A stretch of DNA of 64,000 nt from Streptomyces sp. NRRL F-525 (lineage in GTDB: Bacteria > Actinomycetota > Actinomycetes > Streptomycetales > Streptomycetaceae), in NCBI RefSeq assembly GCF_000716605.1, contig NZ_JNXE01000037.1:1-64000 (forward strand), read 5' to 3'. The notes below the pieces were generated by a model. That model had not been told where the DNA came from. It did no database searches and worked only from the letters and a program-made list of their open reading frames with translations. Shown one piece after another: positions 57,491-64,000 of this stretch. The translations under genes were made by a program, and so were the position numbers. Positions within the stretch are counted from its first letter, which is position 1. Every line of letters begins with the position of its first letter.

Positions 57491-58123
57491 TCACACGTCC
57501 CCCGCGATCGTGTTCCGCTCGCTGGGCTGGACGTAGACGAGCCCGTCGCCCTCGAAGCGGATCTGGAAGGCCTCGCCGCCGCCCTCCCCGAAGAACGTGC
57601 GGAAGGTCACACCGGACTGGAAGGACTGCTGGAGATTCCCCTGGTGCGCGATGTACGCGCCGGGGTCGACGGTCAGCGGGTACTGCCGGCTGACCCGCAG
57701 CACCACGGCCGGACCGTCCGACATGATCGCCGCCTGGCCGTGCCCCTCGACGGTCGTCGTGAACAGCCCGTTCCCCTGCGAGGCGCCGCGCAGCCCGGTG
57801 AACGTGGTCCCCGTCCGCAGCCCGGCGTCGGTCACGAGCAGATTGCTCGACTCCACGTACAGCTTGTCCCCCTGGAGATTCACGAGGTTGATCTCGGAGG
57901 CCCGGTCCGCGAACCAGCACGTCCCCTGCCCCCTCACCTCCATCACCGTCATCTGCTCACCGGTGAGCCGCCGGGTCACCATCCCCCGGATGCCCTCACC
58001 GCCGCCGGTCATCTTCTTGAAGGCCATCTGTCCGTCGTACGCGACCATCGAGCCGTTCTTCGCCTTCACGGCGTCCCCGGTCATGTCGACGGCGAGCACC
58101 TTGCTGCCCTGGAGTCGAAACAT
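57491..58123 (-). CDS. AIM24-family protein, first of three
   Basis: The 210-residue protein starts MFRLQGSKVLAVDMTGDAV and has GSMVAYDGQMAF, GIRGMVTRRLTGE, LYVESSNLLVTDAG, GLFTTTVEGHGQAAIMSDG and LTVDPGAYIAHQGNL, matching the next gene. ATG at 58123 is chosen; GTG at 58129 would add two residues. It has no clear ribosome site or signal peptide. It probably heads the three-gene operon. Homo- or hetero-oligomers of the three products are likely but not shown. Confidence 0.87.
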   Translation of the reverse strand: MFRLQGSKVLAVDMTGDAVKAKNGSMVAYDGQMAFKKMTGGGEGIRGMVTRRLTGEQMTVMEVRGQGTCWFADRASEINLVNLQGDKLYVESSNLLVTDAGLRTGTTFTGLRGASQGNGLFTTTVEGHGQAAIMSDGPAVVLRVSRQYPLTVDPGAYIAHQGNLQQSFQSGVTFRTFFGEGGGEAFQIRFEGDGLVYVQPSERNTIAGDV

Positions 58124-58211
58124 CGCCACGCAGCGAAGGTAACCGCAGGGGCGCGGTCGAGGACAGGGCCCGTGGGTGGAGAACGACCCTGACCTGCCCC
58201 CTAAGGGCGGC

Positions 58212-58535
58212 CTACGCCGTGTCTCGGGGTGGGGTCAGCCGGATGACCGCGGTCCCCGCGCGCAGGTCGACGGTCGACCAGGGCGGGTCCCCGTCCTCCT
58301 CGTCGTCCCGCATGACCAGCGCGCTCTGCCGTTCCTTCAGCTCGGTCTGCTTGCCCGGCGACAGGCTCGCGTGCAGCTGCTCGAAGCCGGTCGCGGATAT
58401 CTGCCCCTGCCGCCCGGAGTTCCGCCAGGGGAGCATTCCGGCGCGGCCGGCCTTCAGGAGCAGCTGGTCGAGGAACGCGAGCGCGGTCAGCAGCACCACC
58501 AGCCCGGGCAAGGTCATGAAGAAGACGAACTGCAC
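58212..58535 (-). CDS. Small membrane protein, DUF6191-like
   Basis: The 107-residue protein has an N-terminal membrane helix (QFVFFMTLPGLVVLLTALAFLDQLLL) and a soluble, charged part with GQISATGFEQLHASLSPGKQ and ELKERQSALVMRDDEEDG. I recall a streptomycete family called DUF6191 with these features. Function unknown. GTG at 58535 has GGGAG 5 bases upstream. It may belong to the AIM24 transcription unit, 82 bases upstream of it. Confidence 0.6.
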   Translation of the reverse strand: MQFVFFMTLPGLVVLLTALAFLDQLLLKAGRAGMLPWRNSGRQGQISATGFEQLHASLSPGKQTELKERQSALVMRDDEEDGDPPWSTVDLRAGTAVIRLTPPRDTA

Positions 58536-58658
58536 GAGCACTCCCGAGACGTCGGCTGCGGACCCCCAGTCTCGGCTCGCTCAGCCGTTTGCCACAATGG
58601 GTGAACGTTTGTGCTCGCGTTCACAAACCGTCGACGTACCTCCCACCGAAGGTGACCC

Positions 58659-59009
58659 GTGGACATCAAGACCGCCTCTGCCATCCGCCGCCTCCGCCTG
58701 ATCTCCGTGCCGGAGGGCATCTCCTGGCTCGTGCTCGCGACCTGCACGGTCATCAAGTACACGGTTGACTCCGGCGTCGACGTCGCCCGCTGGCTCGGGC
58801 CGATTCACGGCGTTCTGTTCATCCTGTACGTGCTTTTCTGGCTGGACGCCTGGAACCGCACCAAGTGGGACCGGAAGACCGCTGCCTGGTACTTCGCGTA
58901 CTCGATCATTCCTGGCGGTGGCTTCGTCGCCGAACGTCGCCTGCACCGCGCGAGCCAGGACGCGATCATCGCGGCGCGCGCCCGCCAGGAAGGGATCGTG
59001 AACGCATGA
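58659..59009 (+). CDS. DUF3817 membrane protein
   Basis: The 116-residue protein has three hydrophobic segments ([31 protein letters not shown] and [16 protein letters not shown]) with the family motif [13 protein letters not shown] near the N-terminus, as in actinobacterial DUF3817 proteins. GTG at 58659 has AAGGTGA 4 bases upstream. Its stop overlaps the ATG of the next gene (ATGA). Function unknown. Confidence 0.85.
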   Translation: MDIKTASAIRRLRLISVPEGISWLVLATCTVIKYTVDSGVDVARWLGPIHGVLFILYVLFWLDAWNRTKWDRKTAAWYFAYSIIPGGGFVAERRLHRASQDAIIAARARQEGIVNA

Positions 59010-59299
59010 TCGTCGCCTTCTCCGTGACGCCCCTCGGCGTCGGCGAGGACGTCGGGGAGTACGTAGCCGACGCCGTTCGCGTGGTCCGCGAGTCCGGCCT
59101 GCCCAACCGCACCGACGCGATGTTCACGTCCATCGAGGGCGAGTGGGACGAGGTGATGGACGTGGTCAAGCGCGCCGTCGCCGCCGTCGAGGCCCGCGCC
59201 CCGCGCGTCTCCCTCGTCCTCAAGGCAGACATCCGCCCCACCGTGACGGACGGTCTCACGTCCAAGGTGGAGACGATCGAACGGCATCTGGCGGAGTAG
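59006..59299 (+). CDS. MTH1187-family thiamine-binding protein (DUF77)
   Basis: The 97-residue protein has a ferredoxin-like fold: [43 protein letters not shown], and [20 protein letters not shown]. Members of this family (YqgV, MTH1187) bind thiamine or related molecules in the cytoplasm. It is translationally coupled to the DUF3817 gene, so the two may act together, for example in vitamin handling. Confidence 0.85.
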   Translation: MIVAFSVTPLGVGEDVGEYVADAVRVVRESGLPNRTDAMFTSIEGEWDEVMDVVKRAVAAVEARAPRVSLVLKADIRPTVTDGLTSKVETIERHLAE

Positions 59300-59343
59300 T
59301 GGGGGCGTTGCCCGGGGCGGGGAAGTCGGAGGAGCCAGGGCAG

Positions 59344-60003
59344 TCAGGGAAGCCAGGGCTCGAGGCCCCGCCCCACCGCCTCCAGCACCTCACCCGGCGT
59401 CAGCTCATCCGCTCGTTCCACCACAACGAGCCCCCACCCATGCCCCCGCACCGAGCCAAGCGTCACCGCGTGCTCGCGCCGTAGGTAGGTCACGGCCGAC
59501 GCGAGGTCCGACACCGGCGGGGTCACCTCGTACGCGGTGAGTTTGCCGACGTACCGGTCGAGCCACTCCGGTCCCTCCCGTTCCCCGGCGCGGGACAGCG
59601 CGACCCCGGCGTCCCCGTCGAGGAGGACCACCACCGGGCGGACCGGGGCCGGCACACGCGTGAGGTCGGCCATGAACGTGGCGATCGTCTCCTCGCCGTG
59701 CCCCATCGCCAGCAACGTCGGTACGAACGGCACCAGCGCGTCCGCGACCACCACGTCGTCGCCGTGAGCCGGCACGGACGCGACGAACCGCTCCGTCGCC
59801 GCGACCAGCGTCTCCAGACCGACCGCTCCCGTCGCCCCGAACTCCTCGGCCACCGCCCCGAATTGAGGCCGGGTCAGAATCTCCTCCTCGCGGAAGTGGT
59901 CCACCCGCAGCCCCGCCCCGACGAGCGACCGGGACAGCCCGGCGCACAGCGTCGACTTGCCGATCCCGGGAGCCGCTCCCCACACCGACACCAGAACCGT
60001 CAC
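59344..60003 (-). CDS. P-loop NTPase, kinase-like
   Basis: The 219-residue protein starts TVLVSVWGAAPGIGKSTLCAG, with Walker A GAAPGIGKST, and has DDVVVADALVPFVP and VVVLLDGDAGVALSRAGEREGPEWLDRYVGKL, the last like the lid/LID arginine region of small-molecule kinases. I do not recognise the substrate. GTG at 60003 has GGGGAG nearby; the frame is open to 60060 but would overlap the neighbouring gene. It follows the phosphotransferase gene by 31 bases and is probably in its operon. Confidence 0.7.
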   Translation of the reverse strand: MTVLVSVWGAAPGIGKSTLCAGLSRSLVGAGLRVDHFREEEILTRPQFGAVAEEFGATGAVGLETLVAATERFVASVPAHGDDVVVADALVPFVPTLLAMGHGEETIATFMADLTRVPAPVRPVVVLLDGDAGVALSRAGEREGPEWLDRYVGKLTAYEVTPPVSDLASAVTYLRREHAVTLGSVRGHGWGLVVVERADELTPGEVLEAVGRGLEPWLP

Positions 60004-60034
60004 CCCCAACTCCCCACCACAGCCCCGCAGTCGC

Positions 60035-61033
60035 TCACCCCACCCGCCCCACCGCCGCACTCAACCGCGACACCACCCCCAACTCCGGCACCCACCCCAT
60101 CGCGGCGACAGCCTGCCCGCTCCCGAACTCCCGCTGCGCCGCCGTCACCGCGGGGTCGATCGCGCACTCGGCCTGTACCCGCACATAGTTCAGCGCGGTG
60201 GCGAAGAGCATCGAGAACGACTGCGGACCCTGTACGACGGCGCGTCCCCCGGCACTGTGATACGCCCGCGCCACCCGCACGCCCACCTCCACATCCCCCT
60301 CGTTGCCGCCCGACCACATGAACAGGGCGCGGGCCAACTCCCGTTCCGCGGAAGCGGATCCGGCGTTGTCCCAGTCCAGGAGGACGGGACCGTCCCGGCC
60401 GATCAGGACGTTCTGGGGCTGCAGGTCGAGGTGGGACGTCACCAGGTCGGCGGGGTCGGACGGGGTCACCCAGGGCGCCAACTCCCTTGCGGAGGTGGCG
60501 ATGAAGCGGCCCAGCTCGTCCGCCCACGGGAGACCCGCGCGCCGCACCTTCCCGTGCAGCTCCTTCCACTCCGCCTCCTCCGGGCACCGTTCGTACCAGG
60601 AACCCGGCAGCTCCCTCTCGCCCTCGCCCGCCCGGTGCAGCAGCGCCATGGTCCGCCCGAACCAGTCCAGGACGTCCGGGTCGGACACGTCCGCGGGGGT
60701 GCCGTCGATCCAGTCGTACAGCTTGATGTCAGAGCCACCGGAGGGGCCGCCGGAAGAGCCGTCGGCGTCGAGGTGTGAGACGTACGCCCCCTCCCGGTTC
60801 CGCATCAGCCGCGGCGACGCGATCCCCAGCCCCTCCGACGCCTCCCGTAACGCGGCCTCCCGGCGGACCTGGTCCTCGTCGCAGCCGAAGAGGAGTTCCT
60901 TGACGGCCCAGGAGGAACCGTTGCCCGACAGCTTCCAGATCTGTCCCAGCGCGCCCCGCGTGACGGGCGCCAACGTCCACGGTCCGGCGCCGAGCGCGTA
61001 GGTCTCGGCGATGAGATCGACGGTGTCGTGCAT
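60035..61033 (-). CDS. Phosphotransferase of the APH/choline-kinase type
   Basis: The 332-residue protein has the protein-kinase-like fold: SSWAVKELLFG (the ATP lysine), the catalytic motif SHLDLQPQNVL with Asp, and LLDWDNAGSA for metal binding. Substrates of this family range from aminoglycosides to sugars and homoserine, and none can be assigned. The ATG at 61033 has GGGAGG 7 bases upstream. It is divergent from the glycosyltransferase gene at 61263. Confidence 0.85.
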   Translation of the reverse strand: MHDTVDLIAETYALGAGPWTLAPVTRGALGQIWKLSGNGSSWAVKELLFGCDEDQVRREAALREASEGLGIASPRLMRNREGAYVSHLDADGSSGGPSGGSDIKLYDWIDGTPADVSDPDVLDWFGRTMALLHRAGEGERELPGSWYERCPEEAEWKELHGKVRRAGLPWADELGRFIATSARELAPWVTPSDPADLVTSHLDLQPQNVLIGRDGPVLLDWDNAGSASAERELARALFMWSGGNEGDVEVGVRVARAYHSAGGRAVVQGPQSFSMLFATALNYVRVQAECAIDPAVTAAQREFGSGQAVAAMGWVPELGVVSRLSAAVGRVG

Positions 61034-61262
61034 ACGGATGCCTCCCGGGGCGCTGCTGCGGATCATGACGGGCGCATTCTTCCCGAGCCGCTCCCCGGCC
61101 GGGGTTCCGCCGCCGGAGTCAACTCCCCACCCACCTGGACGCACCCAGTTCGACACGCCCCTATATGTCCACTTGTGTGTGGGTATCGGCCCGGTCGATC
61201 TTGGGAACCCAGCGGTTCCTCGGACCCGGGCGTCGATCACTCCTCAATCATTGGAGGGCGCT

Positions 61263-63047
61263 GTGCGGCCGGAGGGCTACGACTACGACACCTACAGCCG
61301 ACTGGCCGGGCCGCTCACCGAGCCGTCCGGTGGGTCGTACCAGGTGCAGTACACCTCGCTCCTCTCGCGCGAGCCCCACCGAATACGCGCTGTCCTCCTG
61401 ATGAGCCTCGCCCCGGTGCTCACCGCCGCCCTGCTCGTCTATCTCGTCTGGCCCTCCCACTGGGTCGAGCGCGAGGGCGGTCAGGAGTGGATGGTCGGGC
61501 TCGACGTCACGATGCTGATAGCCATCGGCCTCATCGAGCTGTTCATGGTCGTCAACGTCGCCTCCGTCGCCCACGCCACGCTGGTCGCCCGCGACCCGAT
61601 CCCCGTCGTCCCCGCCCCCGGCACCCGCGTCGCCTTCCTCACGACGTACGTCCCGGGCAAGGAACCCCTCTCCATGGTCCGCGCCACCCTCGAAGGCGCG
61701 GTCAGGGTCACGCACACCGGGCCGGTCGACGTCTGGCTCCTCGACGAGGGTGACGACGAGCAAGCCAAGGCCCTGTGCGCCGAGTTGGGCGTACGGCACT
61801 TCACGCGGCACGGAGTTCCCGAGTGGAACCGCCCCAAGGGTGTCCACAAGGCCCGTACGAAGCACGGGAATTACAACGCCTGGATCGCCATGCACGGCGG
61901 CGACTACGAGTTCTTCGCCTCCGTCGACACCGACCACGTGCCGCTCCCCAACTTCCTTGAGCGGATGATGGGTTACTTCCGCGACCCGGACGTCGCCTTC
62001 GTCGTAGGACCGCAGGTGTACGGGAACTACCACAACCCCGTCACCAAGGCCGCCGAGTCGCAGCAGTTCCTCTTCCACGCGCTGATCCAGCGCGCCGGAA
62101 ACCGCTACCGGGCCCCCATGTTCGTCGGCACCAACAACGTCGTACGGATGGCCGCCGTCAAGCAGATCGGCGGGCTGTACGACTCCATCACCGAGGACAT
62201 GGCCACCGGCTTCGAGCTGCATCGGCACCGCAATCCCCTGACGCGTACGCACTGGCGGTCCGTCTACACGCCCGACGTGCTCGCGGTGGGGGAGGGGCCG
62301 GCCTCCTGGACCGACTTCTTCACGCAGCAGATGCGGTGGTCGCGCGGGACGTACGAGACGCTGATCAAGCAGTACTGGAAGGCGCCGTTCACGATGCCTC
62401 CGGGGCGGCTGTTCTCGTACACGATGATGCTCGTCTACTACCCGATGACGGCCGTCAACTGGCTGCTGGGCATCATGAGTTGCTTCCTGTTCCTGTGGTT
62501 CGGGGCGTCCGGTACGCAGGTCGCCGCGTCCGTGTGGCTGATGCTCTACAGCGACGCTGCCGCGCTTCAGATCGGGCTGTATCTGTGGAACCGGCGGCAC
62601 AACGTCTCCCCGCACGAGCCGGAGGGGTCGGGCGGTCTGGCGGGCATGGCGATGTCCGCGCTCTCCGCGCCCATCTATCTGAAGTCCTTCGGTGAGGCGC
62701 TGATCCGTCGGCCGAGCCGGTTCGTCGTCACCCCCAAGGGCGGCGACGCCAGTCCGGACCGGGTGATGACCTTCCGGATCCACCTCTTCTGGGCGATCCT
62801 CCTGGCGACCTCGCTGGCCGCCTCGGTCGTCCTCGACCACACCCACGCGGCCATGCGCACCTGGGCCGTCCTCGCGATGGTCATCTCCCTTGCCCCGCTG
62901 GGGGTCTGGGTCGGCTCGCTGCTCAAGGAGCGCCGGGAGCGGCGGTCGTTGCTCGGCGGCACGCGCACCCTCGACACCGCCGAGCCCGCGCTCGCCACCA
63001 CCGGGGCCGGTCCGTCCGTCTCCAGCACCACGACAGGGGGCAACTAG
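61263..63047 (+). CDS. Glycosyltransferase family 2, cellulose synthase-like (CslA-like)
   Basis: The 594-residue membrane protein has two N-terminal membrane helices (around residues 45-95), a GT2 domain with DEGDDEQA, SVDTDHVPLPNF (the DxD), ITEDMATGFELH (acceptor ED) and QQMRWSRGTYE (QxxRW), then four or more C-terminal helices. The QxxRW set is that of processive synthases. GTG at 61263 has GGAGG 5 bases upstream; extension to 61011 has no support. It is followed after 3 bases by a GlxA-like oxidase gene, as cslA is by glxA, so it probably makes a tip glycan. No PilZ domain is seen. Confidence 0.9.
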   Translation: MRPEGYDYDTYSRLAGPLTEPSGGSYQVQYTSLLSREPHRIRAVLLMSLAPVLTAALLVYLVWPSHWVEREGGQEWMVGLDVTMLIAIGLIELFMVVNVASVAHATLVARDPIPVVPAPGTRVAFLTTYVPGKEPLSMVRATLEGAVRVTHTGPVDVWLLDEGDDEQAKALCAELGVRHFTRHGVPEWNRPKGVHKARTKHGNYNAWIAMHGGDYEFFASVDTDHVPLPNFLERMMGYFRDPDVAFVVGPQVYGNYHNPVTKAAESQQFLFHALIQRAGNRYRAPMFVGTNNVVRMAAVKQIGGLYDSITEDMATGFELHRHRNPLTRTHWRSVYTPDVLAVGEGPASWTDFFTQQMRWSRGTYETLIKQYWKAPFTMPPGRLFSYTMMLVYYPMTAVNWLLGIMSCFLFLWFGASGTQVAASVWLMLYSDAAALQIGLYLWNRRHNVSPHEPEGSGGLAGMAMSALSAPIYLKSFGEALIRRPSRFVVTPKGGDASPDRVMTFRIHLFWAILLATSLAASVVLDHTHAAMRTWAVLAMVISLAPLGVWVGSLLKERRERRSLLGGTRTLDTAEPALATTGAGPSVSSTTTGGN

Positions 63048-63050
63048 ACC

Positions 63051-64000
63051 ATGGCCTTCCAGCCGTCCCAGAAAACCAGGAAGACCGTCCTCGGTATCGG
63101 CGGCATCGCCGTCCTGGCCGGTCTCAACGCCCCGGCCGCCCTGGACTTCGCCGGTGAGCAGTACCACGAGTACAAGATCACGCGGCCCGACTACATGGCC
63201 AAGTACGGCTCCTGGGACCAGATCGACATCCCGAAGGAGTACCGCACCAACGCCATCCACGCCTCGCTGCTGCACACCGGCAAGGTGCTGATCGTGGCCG
63301 GGTCGGGGAACGAGCAGAAGAAGTTCAACGCGGGTTCGTTCGACACCGTGCTGTGGGATCCGAAGGCCAACACCTTCAAGAAGATCCCGACCCCGGTCGA
63401 CTTCTTCTGCGGCGGACACAGCCAACTCCCCAGCGGCAACCTGCTGGTGGCCGGTGGTACAGCTCGCTACGAACTGCTCGACGGCGAGGTCAAGCGGGCC
63501 GGCGGCGGTATGCGCGTCAAGAACGAGAGCCCGAACAAGGCGATGTTCCTGAAGAAGGGCACCGTCTTCCGCTCCCCGGCCGGCGTCGACTACGTCAGCA
63601 AGTTCGACGTGACCGTCCCCAAGGCCAAGCGCGAGTTCAAGGTGACGTACAACGCCCGCGGTGTGATGCAGCCCTGGCAGACCAAGGTCACCGCGAGCGA
63701 GGTCCGCGTCTTCGTCGAGGCCGCCGAGGCGGGCCCGATGTCGGTCACCGAGAACCAGGCCCAGTACGACATCGTCGGCCTCAAGGGCAAGGACGCGAAC
63801 AACACGTACGGCCTCTCCGAGAAGATCACCCTGGAGAAGCAGGACTACCAAGGCATCCGCGCCGCCTACGAGTTCGACCCGAGGGCCGAGCGGTACATCC
63901 CCGTCGACCCGATGGAGAAGGCCCGTTGGTACCCGACCCTCGTCGGCCTCGACGACGGCCGCGTCCTCGCCGTCTCCGGCCTCGACGACGTCGGCGTGAT
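63051..64000 (+). CDS. GlxA-like mono-copper radical oxidase (3' end outside window)
   Basis: The first 316 residues are visible and the frame is open to the window edge. A signal-anchor (KTVLGIGGIAVLAGLNAPAALDF) and the Kelch-type beta-propeller (HASLLHTGKVLIVAGSGN, LPSGNLLVAGGTARYE, WYPTLVGLDDGRVLAVSG) match GlxA. C120 in FFCGGH is at the place of the cross-linked Cys of the GlxA Cys-Tyr cofactor. The Tyr partner and copper ligands lie downstream. The ATG at 63051 is 3 bases after the glycosyltransferase stop. It probably oxidises the glycan made by that enzyme. Confidence 0.88.
   Translation, partial: MAFQPSQKTRKTVLGIGGIAVLAGLNAPAALDFAGEQYHEYKITRPDYMAKYGSWDQIDIPKEYRTNAIHASLLHTGKVLIVAGSGNEQKKFNAGSFDTVLWDPKANTFKKIPTPVDFFCGGHSQLPSGNLLVAGGTARYELLDGEVKRAGGGMRVKNESPNKAMFLKKGTVFRSPAGVDYVSKFDVTVPKAKREFKVTYNARGVMQPWQTKVTASEVRVFVEAAEAGPMSVTENQAQYDIVGLKGKDANNTYGLSEKITLEKQDYQGIRAAYEFDPRAERYIPVDPMEKARWYPTLVGLDDGRVLAVSGLDDVGV

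Noticed and set aside
61248..63851. An 867-codon minus-strand frame opposite the glycosyltransferase and oxidase genes
   Set aside because: It spans two genes with clear catalytic motifs and their junction, and has shadow composition.

Overview
The window is a piece of a Streptomyces chromosome, or that of a very close relative. The evidence is GC-rich DNA with strong third-position GC, frequent GTG and TTG starts, the Scy/FilP polar-growth proteins, a chitinase with streptomycete promoter repeats, and a gene order that, recalled from memory and not computed, matches S. coelicolor from about SCO5352 (upstream of lysA) to SCO5400 (meaB) and beyond. Most genes are conserved core genes. Few signs of recent gene transfer are visible; the mobile or repetitive material is small and non-coding.

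Bases 1-5854 hold aspartate-family amino-acid synthesis: an ArgS-like protein (partial), lysA, then hom-thrC-thrB. Bases 5855-15730 hold transcription and translation factors: rho, a secreted trypsin-like protease, an LCP cell-wall ligase, rpmE, prfA, prmC, a Sua5-type tRNA-modification gene and a phosphatase-like gene whose catalytic Cys is Ser. Bases 15802-26608 hold a serine hydroxymethyltransferase, an undecaprenyl-phosphate GlcNAc-1-phosphate transferase and the complete nine-gene ATP synthase operon atpIBEFHAGDC, with a candidate Rex operator upstream and a strong terminator at its end.

Bases 26668-39708 are mixed: a DUF2550 protein, chitinase (minus strand, with chi-type direct repeats in its promoter), a cobalamin adenosyltransferase, an ABC efflux pair with a divergent TetR gene, 3-hydroxybutyryl-CoA dehydrogenase, a STAS protein, a large membrane-anchored P-loop protein with an atypical Walker A, the mismatch endonuclease NucS, an SCO5389-family protein and a flavin-dependent oxidoreductase. 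Bases 39722-45815 carry two tandem ATPase/permease pairs and an MFS exporter facing its probable TetR repressor. Bases 45835-53795 carry filP and scy (tip-growth scaffold), then methylmalonyl-CoA epimerase, a thiolase and meaB, which fit propionyl/methylmalonyl-CoA metabolism together with the adenosyltransferase at 29461.

Bases 53979-64000 hold a second MFS gene, a repeat-rich convergent intergenic region, a MarR regulator, three tandem AIM24-family genes, several small DUF proteins, a P-loop/phosphotransferase pair and, at the right edge, a glycosyltransferase-2 plus GlxA-like copper-oxidase pair resembling the cslA/glxA apical glycan system. The least explained items are the 191-bp inverted-repeat element between rpmE and prfA, three families of short dispersed repeats, the Ser-for-Cys phosphatase-like protein, the Walker-A-variant membrane protein, the AIM24 triplet and the second cslA/glxA-like pair.
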